In this document: in pieces, positions 1 through 11,495 of the stretch
Layout of the letters: every line of letters starts with the position of its first letter
How positions within the stretch are numbered: position 1 is the first letter of the stretch
Source of the DNA: Cryptomeria japonica
Taxonomy: Eukaryota; Streptophyta; Pinopsida; Cupressales; Cupressaceae
Assembly: GCF_030272615.1 (NCBI RefSeq)
Contig: NC_081415.1
Span: 263,052,925-263,116,924 of the forward strand
Direction of reading: 5' to 3'
DNA: 64,000 bases
Translations under genes and position numbers: made by a program
Notes under the pieces: generated by a model
Seen by the model: the letters and a program-made list of their open reading frames with translations, nothing else
Told to the model about the DNA's origin: nothing
Databases searched by the model: none

Positions 1-1173
1 GAGGAAATAGAGGAGAGGAATAGCGAAAGAATCGACAGAGTATTGTGAATCATCATCCAAGAGAGGAGTAGTAAGATTTGAGGAGGAAAGCGAGACCTTC
101 ACCTCAAGCCAGTAACAAAGAATAAGGAGGTAGAATCTACTTCTATTTTTGGTCAATATGCATTTAGAAAGGATAGTGATAAAGTCATAAAATAGTGCAA
201 TGGTTAGTAGAAAGGGATTTGATTAAGACAAGCCATGATTAGAACAAAATTGCTTGAACTCTCTTTTGAATAGTCATATAGAGAAATGAATTATGATGTA
301 CATTTGATAAAATAACTATGAACATGCATGGAAGATGCTAAAGAATGGGAGGAAGTGCTTTGTAGCTTGCTTTAAATATTCTTCAAAGAATGATCTAGTT
401 TTAGATTTATGCAATATTCTAATGAAAGAGTTAGAGTCACTATATGAATCATTTTTAATTGTTTAAAATTATGTTCATGTAAATATAGATACAATAGTGA
501 AATATTTTCTTAAAGTTTGTTGATAAACTTAATGAAACTCTCAGAAATTAGATCACCCAATCCTCTAGAAATAGAGTAAGAGGATAGAGAGAGAAACTTT
601 GAAATTGAACCATGAAGAAGATGAAATACTAGGATAATGACTTATTAAATAGTGAAGTTTATTTTGATATCATAAAGAAAAGACTTACACTTTCAAATTA
701 GATCCTTGCATGAAAAGTAAAGAAGGTTATTAGGTGTCTCATTTGAAAAGCCATATAGATAGGCGCTTTATGAATTTTCATCATGTTAGATTGTTATGGA
801 AAATTAGTGAAATCAGTTAATTGAGTTTTTAAATCATGGAAAGTCACATATTAGTATTAAACTAAATATGTTATTTGAGAAAAGAGGTAGGCGAACAAAA
901 ACACATGGAAAGATATAGAGCTTAGATGATATAAACATGGAAATTCTAAACCATAAGAAAGGGAATGCAAGTTAATGATTACGCTTTTAAAATGTTTTGA
1001 TAATTGAATAAAAGAATGTGTACTCATTTTATTCAATTTATATGTAAAGATACATACATGTGTTACACCTTCTTAATATTTTAATTCTTGTCTTTAAATT
1101 GCTTGAAATATAGAAGCAAAAGATTGTTTTCTTTCATATGTATATTTGTTTATCCATGAAAGGTTGCTTCCTA
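1..1173. other. AT-rich interval, no recognisable gene
   Basis: I see no long reading frame, LTR edge or RNA gene here. Short plus-strand stretches could be badly decayed retroelement coding sequence, but no motif survives. The family A relic on the minus strand stops matching its sibling copy near position 1200, so this stretch is either a different insertion or unrelated flank. Confidence 0.5.
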
Positions 1174-1503
1174 TTAGATAGGATTGGTTTTAATGACAGA
1201 TTTAAACCCTAGATCTTTGATGTGTTGATATGTCGATTTGATTTTACCAGCTTCTCCCATGAGTTTATTCATATACATCCCCTTGATCTCAGAAGTGCCT
1301 AAGTCCTCTATATGACAATGAATATAGGCCCTAACATCTTCCACATATACCACTCCCTCCAGAACGCAAGAAAATGCTCCAACCGAATCTTCCTTGGTAG
1401 CCACATGTGGATACCATTTGAAAATTGGCCTGGGGTGGTCCTTAACTTCTACTACAGTTATATTTGCAATGAAAATAGGAGCAGAAGATGATCCTGATTC
1501 CAT
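1174..1503 (-). pseudogene. Family A second frame, N-terminal fragment
   Basis: This 109-codon open stretch matches residues near the start of the frame at 33275-33724: shared blocks include PRPIFKWYPHVAT, VLEGVVYV and HIEDLGTSEI. I do not recognise the domain family. Beyond DLGF the two copies part, and this one stops after about 11 unrelated residues. It lies directly downstream (minus strand) of the zinc-knuckle frame, as in the complete copy. It is a truncated remnant of a transposon-carried gene and is unlikely to be functional. Confidence 0.75.
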
Positions 1504-2029
1504 GATTCAAGAAAAATACCTTTGAACACTTTTGGTGAAAACCTTCAACAAATCCTTCTAGATGCTGATGTGATCACTCAAGAAGAAATCTAATCACCTC
1601 TGAATAGCTTTTGATTGCACTAAGTCACTTTGAATCGCTCTGTAATTGCTCTAAATGTTGGGTGATTAACAATGAAGTGTAATCGACCTTTTATTCATCA
1701 AGAAAACCCTAATCTTCTGTTGACATAAATTAATACCAGTAAAAGATATCGGATCTCACTCTGAACATACCAATGTTGGATAATCCTCTCCAATATCTTG
1801 AACATCTTCTAGAATCTCTTCCCAAGGAATATGCATCATCTTTCATGAGATTCGCCTACACCTAAGGCATCTACCTTAGTTACCAATTGAGCTCACTGAT
1901 AGTGCAGGAGCATCTTCTTTTGTTGGATAGATAACCGGGACATTCCCATCTGATGATCGCTCTTCAGTCTTCCTAACACATCTCTGAGTGTGATCATGTT
2001 GGATCTCACTAACATCTTTCTTTGCCTTT

Positions 2030-2975
2030 ATCATTTCATCCTCCATTGCCTACCAGTGGATTTATGCTTCTGCATAACTTAGCAATATGTCCAATTTCAT
2101 TGCATGCATAACATGTAACATTGTTCTTTTGAATCGCTTTGCTAAAATCGGTGAAATTGCTTAACATTTCCAAATTTTCCACAAGCATATCATTTTACAT
2201 TCATTTTGTAATCTTTTGTCTTGTGACCAAACTTACTGCATTTTGAACATTTACTGGAAGCAGAATCAAGGTTCTGATTTGCTCTGTTTCTACATTGCCT
2301 AGCCATGTGTCCAAATTTATTGCAAACAAAACATCTACCATTGAATTTATAAGGATTAAATTGTCCTATTGGTGCCTTATGGTTTTGATCATCATTAGCA
2401 GTACCAAAACTCTGTGCTTGCTCAAATCCAAGTCCATTGGAATCTCCAATCTGCCTTTGTCTCTTAAATAAGTCATGAAGTTGTGTTGAGCTGACCTTTA
2501 TTTTTTCTTTGTACTCACTTGCATCAATTAAGTCCTCTTTTAATATCATCATTTGTCTCTTAAGATTTTGCTTATTGCTTTGGGATTGTACCAAATCGGT
2601 CCTCAATATCTCATTTTCATGAGTCAACCTACCACATTCTTCAAATTTGTTCTTCAGGGATACAACAAGACTTAATTCCTTTTTCTTCCTACCCTCAATC
2701 TCCTTAGACATCCTCATAGTAATAGTTTGCATTTCATTCTTTATAACCATGTTCTCCTGACTTAATTTCTAACATTGTTCCTTAAGTGCATTTTCATCAT
2801 CCTGATTTTGTAAACGTTCTTTCCTCCTAGCTTGAACAGATGAAAGTCTCTCTTGTAGGATAAGAATGAATTCCTTAGTAGAATTCAACTCATTTTGTAG
2901 CTTTAAATTCTTCAATCTTTTAGCATCATAATCTTCAAGTGCCATCTCAAGCTGCTTCTCCAAAGCCATCTTCAA
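2030..2975 (-). pseudogene. Gag-like coiled-coil and CCHC zinc-knuckle frame (family A)
   Basis: The conceptual product starts with a strongly charged, heptad-like coiled coil (ALEKQLEMALEDYDAKRLKN and on) and then has zinc knuckles: CFVCNKFGHMARQC is a complete C-x2-C-x4-H-x4-C. The next, CSKCSKFGHKTKDY, has lost its last Cys to Tyr. A third is recognisable only across a frameshift. An in-frame stop falls between the coiled-coil halves near 2770 and another just after the second knuckle. Retrotransposon Gag proteins use such knuckles to bind RNA. The sibling at 31779-32900 keeps four knuckles. Confidence 0.8.
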
Positions 2976-3028
2976 AGATTCTAGTTTCAGGATCTTCCTC
3001 AAGCTGTTAAACTTCCTATGAGGCACAA

Positions 3029-3041
3029 GGCTATGATACCA
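3029..3041 (-). promoter_or_regulatory. Primer-binding site of family A copy 1
   Basis: Minus-strand TGGTATCATAGCC lies two bases inside the LTR end. It matches the usual plant initiator-tRNA(Met) primer site TGGTATCAGAGC except for one base. Confidence 0.8.
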
Positions 3042-3043
3042 AC

Positions 3044-3957
3044 TGTTGGAAACCAATAACACTAAGGGGGGGTGAATCAGTGTTATACCAAAATAGAAGA
3101 TTTTAATCTTAATAAAACATTCATACACCAAACGGTATACTGATATAAACAGGATTGAAAGAATTAATGCAACCAATAAGCCAAACACGTAAATGAGAAA
3201 CATGACACACAAATTTATATGTGGAAAACCTTAAAGAGGAAAAACCACGGTGGGATTTGTGACCCATAATATCAATTCACTGGTCATATGAATAGATATT
3301 ACAATAAATTATGGGCCTGCACTTGCAAGAAGGCTTACAGCCTAGAGCACATTGCTCATCACAATAGGAGCCTCACTGACTACATAATAATCTAGACAAC
3401 AATCCAAAGAATTGTGAACTACTTAATACAGAATCTCCTATGCCAGAATACAATTATGGTTTAAGCTTTGTTTGTTCTGGTTAAAAACCCTAAACCTCAG
3501 TACCAGAATAACCCTTACAATGAATTCCTTGCATACATAGTCTCTCAAAAAGATTTCGCACATTTTATGTCCATATCCATGTATTCCTTATTACAAAATT
3601 ATTTATCAAACTAACCTATATACCTTATACAATTTCCATGCCTTATGTCAGCTTACAAAGATATATACAATAGCATATTACATGTCAGCTAGATAACATA
3701 AATGAATAGGCATTAAAACTATCTATTGATGTTGGATCCAAGATGTGTCAGCCTCCAATATCGATGACTTTTGCTATACCATGTCAGCCTGCATTTCCAG
3801 TTACTAAAGAATCCTTCTATCTTGTCGATGCTGGTGTCAGTGTCGGTGTAGAGTTTGTGAAGTGCCTTTTGGTACACCATATGAAGCCGGAACCCAAAAT
3901 CATGTTGCCATCAATGACAACATAATTAAACCAAATATTGAGTGTCAATTGCCAACA
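3044..3957 (-). repeat. Family A LTR (5' LTR of the minus-strand copy), 914 bp
   Basis: On the minus strand the LTR opens TGTTGGCAATTGACACTCAA and closes with CCAACA. It aligns throughout with the LTRs at 30773-31709 and 36728-37660, including the CCCCCC-rich run just before its end. Its mate is absent from the window. Short open frames inside it are LTR sequence, not genes. Confidence 0.88.
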
Positions 3958-4506
3958 CAGTGATCATACATTGTTATTAATGATTGTGATATTGTGATTT
4001 GATGTAATAATGATTGTCCTAAGATAAATGCTAGGACTTCTCTCTTTGAATGGTATTGAGGACACTTCAATGGTTTTCTCTTCAAGACAGGAGGTTGTTG
4101 ATCATTAGATTTGTGATTCCATGAGCTAAATCTGCACTATAATCTCTATTGGCTTAGGACTGCTCATGAATTATTAATGTTCTTTAATGTTAATAGTCAC
4201 TCTTTCATTTAATCTCTACCCAAGATTGTGATCATACAAATAGGACCGATCCTTATTGTAACTCTATAAATCATTATAATTGTTCTTTGATTGTCAAAAA
4301 CTAATGATTGTTGCAACAATTTTGACTATCGCAGGCTATAACCGAGTTTGACTGTATATTTTTGTTGAAGCTTAAGGAGGCTCATTTTTCTATCCATGAA
4401 TGGCTATTATTAGATATTTTCTTCAATGTGATCAAGAATCAATGGTCATTAAAAATATTTGTGGTTGTAGCTTTTGCTCCTTCCATTAGAATTCACACAT
4501 ATATAT
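3958..4506. other. No gene seen
   Basis: AT-rich sequence with no reading frame or repeat edge that I can support; it separates the family A LTR from the outer end of the palindromic repeat. Confidence 0.5.
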
Positions 4507-4609
4507 ACTATCAAAAAAGCTTTGGGTAAGTGCAAGAAGTTGTGTCCACTTAGTGTGGAAATTTTACACTTAGAAAAAAATGGCAAATCGCTTGGAGTGC
4601 ATGAGAAAC

Positions 4610-4770
4610 AAAACGGGATCTCATTATAGTTTGGGGTCCCAAGTCAAAATTTGAAATGGGATCTTGTTTTGCATCAGGATCCCAAGCCTAAATCTAAGAA
4701 ATGGGATCCCGAGCCTAAATCTAAGAAATGGGATCTCGTTTTGAAAATGAAAAATGGGATCCTGTATTTT
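4610..4770. repeat. GGGATC-rich direct repeats, left arm
   Basis: The motif AA(A)(C/T)GGGATC(C/T) recurs about every 30 bp, with one exact tandem pair of a 33-bp unit containing AGCCTAAATCTAAGAAATG (near 4678-4738). The same motif in opposite orientation fills 15030-15180 on the other arm. Confidence 0.7.
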
Positions 4771-4818
4771 TTTTATTTTTTTTTAATTTATTAAAAATAA
4801 GCTATATATACATGAAAT

Positions 4819-4823
4819 ATAAC
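4819..4823. repeat. Target-site duplication ATAAC (left)
   Basis: ATAAC abuts the left LTR edge and is repeated exactly at 12747-12751 after the right LTR: the 5-bp duplication expected of LTR retrotransposon integration. Confidence 0.9.
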
Positions 4824-6158
4824 TATAAAGCGGAAAATCGAACCCTAGTTGCTCTCCCCTCTCCAACTCCGAGGAGAGAGAAGGGAGGTCACTAGGGTTG
4901 ACGGTTTTCACTTAGGGGAGACTTTACATTCAAAAGAGGGGTTGAAACCCACAAGATCCAATCCCACACAATGCAAGATTGGATTCTAAATGAGTTTCAA
5001 GGGTTAAGACAGCAAGGCTACCCTCTTTTGTAAAGAATGTAGATAGGAGGATTGAACTAGGAATGCATGAAAAGTGAGAAAGATTCGCTTATAAACAGAG
5101 ATAGGAATATAGGATGAAGCTACGGACCTGGAATTAGTAGTAAAATGTCGAGACGGCACTGTCTTGCAAATTTGAATGAAAGTTGATGGGACAATGGCGC
5201 CCGGCGTGCACACGGTCCTCCGAAAAATCCGCGAAAGGAAGGGGGATCTGTTTGTCTCTGCACAAGGATTCCAGATCTTTAATTTCAGTCGCGTACCTAC
5301 AACCTACACACAGAAAAGCGAAGACGATTGGGGGGTTAGGGATTAGGGGTTTGCCCTTAGGTCAAACCCCGGTTTTGGAATTAACCAAGAAATGAGAAAT
5401 TGCTGTAAATGTAAATGTTTGTAATGTAAAACAAGTACTAGTACCTTGTTGTAAGAATGTTTGTATTCTTACATGCGAAGGTGTAGATGTTGTTGTATGT
5501 TGTATGTTGTATGTTGTAAGTGATCTCCTCTTCAATGGTTGAATCCTTGTCTTGAATGCAACACTTAGCCTTGAATGGAGACTTAGAATGCTCAATTGCT
5601 TTGAAGGAAATGCTTGAATGCTTGAATGCTTGAATGCTTGAATGTTTGAGTATCGTTTCCACGCCTTTTTTTTTCATCTATCCAAATGGGAGAGGAAAAT
5701 ATGGTTTATATACTTGTCAATTAGGGCTGATAGATTGATTTTTCTGACCTTAGGTCGACTAGGAAAGAGTATTTTCCAATTTGCAAACATAAAGACCCGA
5801 AGCCCCAAAAGAGACCGGGCCCAAAATAGGGCCAAGGACCAGGGCGCTGGGTGCCATGGTCCTGGGGGACCAGGGCGCTGGGCGCCATGGTCCTGGGGGA
5901 CCAGGGCGCTGGGCGCCATGGTCCTGGGGGACCAGGGCGCTGGGCGCCATGGTCCTGAAGGACCAGGGCGCTGGGCGCTCTTTTCCCACCTCCTGGGACA
6001 GAAGGGTGCAAGGAGGGATCAGGCCAAGGTGCCAAAAAATGCAGTTTTTGATGTCTCGGACGAGTTTCAGGGTCTCCATTCAGGTTCCGTGTTGCGTCAC
6101 CATTGTGAAGACCGAAATGCAGTCAAAATTGCAAGTGTCACAATTTTAGGATGCTACA
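4824..6158 (-). repeat. 3' LTR of the gag-only element, 1335 bp
   Basis: Because the element reads on the minus strand, the left copy is the 3' LTR. On the minus strand it starts TGTAGCATCC and ends CCGCTTTATA (expected ...ACA). It carries TATATAAA near 5706 (minus), an 8-bp GTATGTTG repeat near 5494, a GAATGCTT-type repeat at 5611-5648 and a 31-bp minisatellite. It is 84 bp longer than its mate, mostly because of extra minisatellite and GAATGCTT units. Confidence 0.92.
5838..5982. repeat. 31-bp GC-rich minisatellite in the LTR
   Basis: About five tandem units of a 31-bp motif beginning GGACCAGGGCGCTGGGCGCC; each unit is itself palindromic around GGCGCC and CCATGG. The mate LTR (12490-12575) has only about three units with deletions. 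Several overlapping open frames (rich in Pro, Gly, Trp) arise from this repeat and are not genes. Confidence 0.9.
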
Positions 6159-6171
6159 TTTAGCCCCCACT
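6159..6171 (-). promoter_or_regulatory. Polypurine tract of the gag-only element
   Basis: Minus-strand AGTGGGGGCTAAA lies directly against the LTR start TGTAGC, as expected for plus-strand DNA priming in an LTR element. Confidence 0.85.
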
Positions 6172-6903
6172 TTAGTGGGAGTATAGGCGTACGCTCATAC
6201 TTCCGGTAAAGTACAAGGAAACAACATTGAAAGACTTTCACCACGTCAAGGAGGCAAGACACACCAAGCCCCCAGTGGACTAAGGATCTTATGACTTCGA
6301 TTGACAAAGTAAAAGGGAAAATCATGAGGGAGAACCATGATTGTCAGTAGTAAGGTTCCCTCACTATGAGTCATGTAAGAGAAATACCAAAAATTTTCAA
6401 GGCAAAGCTAAGTTCGCCAAGAAATTTTCAAGTATCCTGAAGGGATAGATGGGGTGTATGCCCCCTACATTAAAGCGATCACACACGCCTCAATGGGGGT
6501 GATTGCTTTAAGGTAGTGATACACATAAGAAATGAGAAGAGAAAGGAGCACGTTATCACAAAGATTTAGCCCCCAAGTGTGAGATAAACCCAAGGATAAT
6601 AGACACAAAACACAAAGCATGAGGTGACTTCGCTTTCCTTGGGGTCAGTATGATGTATGATAATTCATGTATATCATATGTATGTATAAATAATTGTTCT
6701 TCATTCCCCAATCAAGGAAGGTCACCTAGAAGAAGGGAACACGTGTCTTTTGAGTCAACATGAGAGAGACCAAAAGAGATCTCAATGCTTTGCATCATCC
6801 TCAAGTAGTCAACACTAAGGACAACAAATAGAAGAATGAGAATAACACATAGAAGAAGTAACAAAAGAAAGAGAGGAGGAGAGAGTCTGCTATGCTAATG
6901 AAA
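6172..6903 (-). other. 3' non-coding interval of the gag-only element
   Basis: No open frame of note lies between the end of the protease-like frame and the polypurine tract. In autonomous gypsy elements this distance would be filled by reverse transcriptase and integrase; nothing of either is recognisable. Confidence 0.7.
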
Positions 6904-8400
6904 CTAGTCTAGCACGTCATCTACCCCCCGATCTTGCTGATCAATGTTTCGGGAAGGCAGGAAACACGCTAGAGGAGGAACATCCAACACAGCAGATGGA
7001 GCTATCACAAGATCCAAACAAGGGCTATGTTCATGTTCCAAGCCACGTTGTTCTTGTCTAGGAGCTAGGATAAGTGCTTTAGAAAATTCATTAGATAAAT
7101 GGTTATCAATATCAACAAGTTCATATTCACTATCAGAAGCAAGAGAAGTAACATTTTCATCATGAATAACATTTTCATCTATATCATCATCAAGATTTAT
7201 AAAAATAGGATCTTTAACTCGCACAGGATCAAGACCATCATGCATCTTATGTTTAGGAGATTTTGGAGAAGATGGAATAATGCTTCTTGAAGGTGTTTTT
7301 GGAGATTGCAAAGTTTGAGAAGCAGCTGCTTGAGCTCTAAGATGATGCTTTTGTCGGCGTTCACGCGCAGAACGATTTTGTCTAGTCTTAGTAGGAAGTT
7401 GAGAAGATTGAGGAGGAGGAATGTTCTCATCCTTATCACTTGGGTGTTTAGGTTGTGGTCTCTTAGGCTGGATAATAGGAGAAGAGGAAGGTCTCTTCTC
7501 TTTATAAAAGGAAGGAGGAGGAACTGCTCCATATAAAGGAGGAATATTTGGTTTAGGAAGGAGACCAAGTCCATCATGATGAGGAGGTATAGGTCTAGTT
7601 TTAGAAAGCTTTTTAGACATAGACATAGTTACATCCATAGGAATGGGTTGGGAATCTTCTTGAGGAAAGACATTAGTTTTATCTTTCAAAGGAAGAACTT
7701 CCTTCTCAAGAATGATAGGAATATCAAGTTTGGGTGTTCTAGGTTCACTTAGAGATTGGATCATATCTGTTTTCCACTTTTGATAAGATTTGAAAAGATG
7801 ATCACTTTGCGGAGGAAGAGATTGGAATTGTTTAGGCCAAAAATAATCAATAGGAACGCTAGAAGTTCTTTCAGCTGGTTTAAAGAGACTATGATTGATA
7901 GTAACAACTTCACCATTATGGGGAAATTTCAAACACTTGTGAATAGGAGAAGCAATAGCTTTCATGGAAGATAGCCAAGGATAGCCAAGCTTCACACGAA
8001 ATTGTTCGGACGAAGGAATAATAGCAAAGTTCACATCAAGGGATTTGTTATGGACCTCAATAGGTAATGTAATAGAACCAATTGCAGGAGAAGAAAATGC
8101 ATCAAATAATTTCACAATCACATCTGTTTTGTCATAAATCACTTGATTCAATTGCAAAGTAAAAAGAAATTCCTCAGTAATAACATTAACCATGCAAGAA
8201 TGATCAATAAGCACTCCACGGCAAGGTGTATTCTTGACTTTTGCAACTATGTATAAAGGACCATCAGGTGCCCTGATAGTTTCACTAGAATCAAATGTGA
8301 TGGAAGGTTCTTTAGGGTTTTCTTGCTGCTCTACAAAGTTAATCACATTCGGAGTCATAGACACAAGACACAGATGAGAAAGAGGAATCATTAGTCTCAA
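6904..8400 (-). CDS. Aspartic-protease-like and basic/proline-rich frame of the gag-only element
   Basis: This 498-codon frame has a retroviral-type aspartic-protease fold signature in its first 170 residues: LYIVAKVKNTPCRGVLIDHS, then a flap-like region and LGYPWLSS, typical of gypsy Gag-Pro. The catalytic D-T/S-G triad reads D-H-S, so activity is probably lost or the domain serves another role. Residues from about 230 on are Pro/Lys/Arg-rich and then acidic, with no known domain. The frame overlaps the upstream Gag frame by 62 bp in another phase, either a frameshift mutation or a programmed shift; I see no classic slippery heptamer in the overlap. The start codon shown is just the first ATG of the open frame. 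Confidence 0.7.
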   Translation of the reverse strand: MRLMIPLSHLCLVSMTPNVINFVEQQENPKEPSITFDSSETIRAPDGPLYIVAKVKNTPCRGVLIDHSCMVNVITEEFLFTLQLNQVIYDKTDVIVKLFDAFSSPAIGSITLPIEVHNKSLDVNFAIIPSSEQFRVKLGYPWLSSMKAIASPIHKCLKFPHNGEVVTINHSLFKPAERTSSVPIDYFWPKQFQSLPPQSDHLFKSYQKWKTDMIQSLSEPRTPKLDIPIILEKEVLPLKDKTNVFPQEDSQPIPMDVTMSMSKKLSKTRPIPPHHDGLGLLPKPNIPPLYGAVPPPSFYKEKRPSSSPIIQPKRPQPKHPSDKDENIPPPQSSQLPTKTRQNRSARERRQKHHLRAQAAASQTLQSPKTPSRSIIPSSPKSPKHKMHDGLDPVRVKDPIFINLDDDIDENVIHDENVTSLASDSEYELVDIDNHLSNEFSKALILAPRQEQRGLEHEHSPCLDLVIAPSAVLDVPPLACFLPSRNIDQQDRGVDDVLD

Positions 8401-10315
8401 TCACATTAGAGGTATGAGAAGGTAATGGATCAGTAAAAATCTGAAGATTTTGGTTAGGAGGAGCTACAGATGTGTTGCCTTTATCATTCATTCCAGAAAC
8501 AGAGATAGTATTATTATCAATCAAATCTTGAATTTTACCCTTTAAAGCAAAACATTTTTCAGTATCATGCCCAGGTTGACGATGAAATTGACAAAAAGAT
8601 TTGTTATCAAAATAGGGTGAATTAATCTTTGCGGGATCTATTTGCCTTATAGGAGGGAGAGTAAGCACATTTTGTTCCAATAACTTATTCATAATACTAT
8701 GCAATGATTCATTCAAAGGAGTAAGCTTTCTTTCTTTCTTGAAAAACTTAGAAATAGGAGGCACACCTGATGTTGCATTCACATTGTTGTTGATGATGTT
8801 TTCATTGAATTTGATGGAATCTCTATTTGGTTTAAACTTTCCAAATGGTTGTTGACTGCTATCACCCTTATCACTCGGAGCCATAGGATTTGCTTGTTCC
8901 ATTTGACTCACAGTCAGTTGATAATTGTGAAGAGTTGCACACAACTGTTGGAAAGAAGTAAACTCAGAAAACAGAAGTTTGTCTCGAATATCTTTTTGTA
9001 AATTAGAAATAAAGATTCTTTGAATATCATTGTCAGGCACTGGAAAAGAAATTTGAGCATACAAATGCTTATATCTACCAATGAAATCGGTCACTTTTTC
9101 TTTAACACCTTGTTTACAATGCATTAAATCAATCAAAGTAACTTTAGGACTTATATTGTTTTGAAATTGTTGAATGAAAGCATTTGCAAGTTGTTCAAAA
9201 GAAGTAATAGAATAAGAAGGCAACGAGCAATACCATTGTAGGGCTTTATCTCTTAATGTTCTAGTAAACAGTTTTGCAAGCAACCTTTAGTCATAAGCAA
9301 AATTAGTACAAATTGTTTGAAAAGTCTTAACATGTGTTAGAGGATCACCTTTACCATTATAAAGCTCTAAATGTGGGATTTCCACATGTTTAGGAGGGAT
9401 AGCTCGAACAATGTCAAGAGAAAGTGGGCTCCCAACATCAAATGTGGGCACACTAAACTTAGATTGATTCATAGAGGCAATTTGTTGCTGTAAAGAAGAG
9501 ACAGTTTGTGCAAGATTGTTAATGGTCACTTCAGTCGAAGAGTTCATATTAGACATGTTAGATTGTGATGGAGGTGTTATGTTATTGAAAGAAGGCATTG
9601 ATTGAGAGTAAGGTGGTGGAACACTATGATAGTTAGTCATAGGAGATGATTGGAAAGGAGGAACACTACAAGGAGGAATGGAATGGTTAAATGAATTGCC
9701 CCCTTGCGTCATGTTCATTTGTGGAGATGTAATAGGAACACTCATTGAAGGAATGAATGAAGGAAGAGGGTTAATTGAAGAGGAAGGATTGCCCCCATGA
9801 CTGGTGATCATAGGTGGAATGTCTTGTATAGAAGTAGTCATTATGTTTGATGTAAAGGTAGGTATGCTAGCAATAGAAGTTGTCAAAGGAATAGAATGAT
9901 TGACTTGAGTAGGAGGTTGTGTATAACCTAAAGTTTCAGCACAACTCTTCATAGGCATCACATTCGAATCCACAATGTGTGCAATACCACGCAAAATATC
10001 AATTCCATTCTTATCACTTTGAACCATACGTTTTAGACCCTCAATTAATGAAAGAGCTTGACTATCGGGATACTCTTGAGACATCCATTGCTGAAAATCA
10101 TCAAATTGGTTATCCAATTTCGAAAGTTGTTCTACAGAAACCTCATGGAGAGCTTCTTCATCATTAGGAGGATTAGAGGAATTACCCGTGTCTTCCTTAA
10201 AAAGGCTATTCAAATTAGGTTCCATCTCCTCGGTAATTAAACCTCGGAAAGACTTAATTCTAAGGCTTCGTCTAACGGGAATAGTGTAAGTAGGGCTTAT
10301 TGTTGTAAAACTCAT
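8339..10315 (-). pseudogene. Gag (Ty3/gypsy retrotransposon gag domain) with one nonsense codon
   Basis: From the ATG at 10315 the frame encodes a disordered Ser/Pro/Thr/Met-rich N-terminal half and then HVEIPHLELYNGKGDPLTHV, the usual entry into the gypsy Gag core. It is stopped by TAA at 9287-9289. The same phase continues with LLAKLFTRTLRDKALQWY, the core of the retrotransposon gag domain, so one substitution (probably a glutamine codon) explains the break. Further on, CQFHRQPGHDTEKC (C-x2-H-x4-H-x4-C) followed by LKGKIQDLI is the variant knuckle common in Tat-like gypsy Gag. About 658 codons in total. Gag would form virus-like particles and bind RNA. The next frame (protease-like) overlaps its end. 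Confidence 0.85.
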
Positions 10316-10442
10316 GCACTAGAGAGGGAGAGAAGATTTTGAATTTAGAGGTAGCAAATTTTAGTAAAATCAGCCAATCTCCTAGATTTAGGCTGTTAAA
10401 TGCAATCATGACAATCTCCCGAAATTTCAGAAAAAATGTCAG

Positions 10443-10472
10443 GGACTGTGGCGCTCGGAGTGCACACAGTCC
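10443..10472 (-). repeat. GTGCAC stem-loop, leader copy 1
   Basis: GGACTGTG and CACAGTCC form a perfect 8-bp stem around a GC-rich loop with the palindrome GTGCAC at its edge. Related copies lie at 11063-11096 and in both LTRs (5189-5220, 11861-11892); GTGCACAC is conserved in all four. Confidence 0.7.
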
Positions 10473-11062
10473 TCACAACTTTTTTCGAAATTTTCAGAGA
10501 TGAAAGTTATGATGATTTTAAAGCTAATCTGAAAAAATTGAGTGATTTTATGATCTGTAGATAGGCCAAATTAAAGTTGCAATCTCAAAATTGAACCCTA
10601 CCAAGATTGTTGAAAAATGCAAAATCTGAATTTTGAAAAAGAGAGGGAAACTGAAATTTTGAATTTTATGATTTTAGAGGGAATACCAAAAGCAATGCAA
10701 GTTTTGAAATTTAAAAATTGACTCAATTTCACGCAAAATTCAATTTTGAAAGCGGAAATCAAAGTTGGTGTAATTAAACACTTAATTTCAAAAGTCACAA
10801 ACTGCAAAAATTTGAATAAAGCACTGAAATTTTGAATGAATGCTAACACAATTTTCAGATTTAAGACAGTAAGAACACAATTTTGACACAAAATTTCAAT
10901 TTCAACAATTTTTGAATGATTAGAAGCCTCAATCCAAGCAATCACTAGACCAACTTTGACTTTAATTTTGGAAGTGTTAGAATTGATAAAATCAACCAAA
11001 ATTCTGGATTTTAGCAGAAAAATACAGTAAGATCTAACTCCCGAAATTTCGGAAAAAATGTC

Positions 11063-11096
11063 GAGGATGATGGTGCTCGGAGTGCACACGGTCCTC
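11063..11096 (-). repeat. GTGCAC stem-loop, leader copy 2
   Basis: GAGGA pairs with TCCTC; the inner stem has decayed but GCTCGGAGTGCACAC is identical to copy 1. Confidence 0.6.
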
Positions 11097-11474
11097 GCAA
11101 CTTTTTTCCAAATTTTCAAGGATGAAAGATATTGTGATTTTGTTGTGGAATCCAAAGTTACAGCTGATTTGGAGATGTTTTGATCAGTGAAATTGTCGGT
11201 CAAAGGTTGAATCAAGAGGGTTTTAAAAATTAGGGTTTTGACACTTAACCACTTAATTTTCAAAATTAAAGCACAAATATGAATTGATAATTTGCAATAG
11301 AAGGGTAGATCTGAAACAAGCACTAATAATTAAACATTTCACAAGCTCAATTGCTAAAAAGAAAATTTAGGGTTTTCATGTAATTAACCTCTAAAATTTG
11401 CAAAAGATCAAACATGGAAATGTAATTAAGGCATCCAATTTTCAGATCTAACCATGAATAATCAGAAAGGATGT

Positions 11475-11491
11475 TCACGTCGGGTTCACCA
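11475..11491 (-). promoter_or_regulatory. Candidate primer-binding site of the gag-only element
   Basis: Minus-strand TGGTGAACCCGACGTGA begins four bases after the 5' LTR end. Starting with TGG it suits the CCA end of a tRNA; I do not assign the tRNA. Confidence 0.75.
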
Positions 11492-11495
11492 AAAA

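Larger units (their letters stand above)
1174..3957 (-). mobile_element. Family A LTR retroelement, 3'-truncated copy
   Basis: Read on the minus strand the order is LTR (3957-3044), primer site, coiled-coil/zinc-knuckle frame, then the start of a second frame. The same order, with closely similar sequence, occurs on the plus strand at 30773-33600, which shows both are one family. Similarity ends just after the residues DLGF of the second frame (near 1200), so the rest of the second frame, the polypurine tract and the other LTR are missing. No reverse transcriptase or integrase is present. Coding frames carry stops, so this is a dead copy. Confidence 0.85.
10316..11474 (-). other. Long leader of the gag-only element
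   Basis: The 1.16 kb between primer site and Gag start is AT-rich and holds two copies of a module built of CCCGAAATTTC(A/G)GAAAAAATG, a GC-rich stem-loop and CAACTTTTTTCGAAATTTTCA (near 10420-10520 and 11035-11130). The 241-codon open stretch on the minus strand here is Leu/Ile/Lys/Phe-rich with no domain, and I do not regard it as a gene. Confidence 0.7.

Noticed and set aside
3743-3925. 60-codon plus-strand frame
   Set aside because: It lies within the family A LTR in antisense; the corresponding LTR positions in the other copies do not keep it.
5642-6163. Overlapping Pro/Gly/Trp-rich frames on both strands
   Set aside because: They come from the 31-bp LTR minisatellite and appear again, shortened, in the other LTR.
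10598-11323. 241-codon minus-strand frame as a possible retroelement gene
   Set aside because: It lies in the AT-rich leader, is Leu/Ile/Lys/Phe-rich without a domain, and crosses the stem-loop module.
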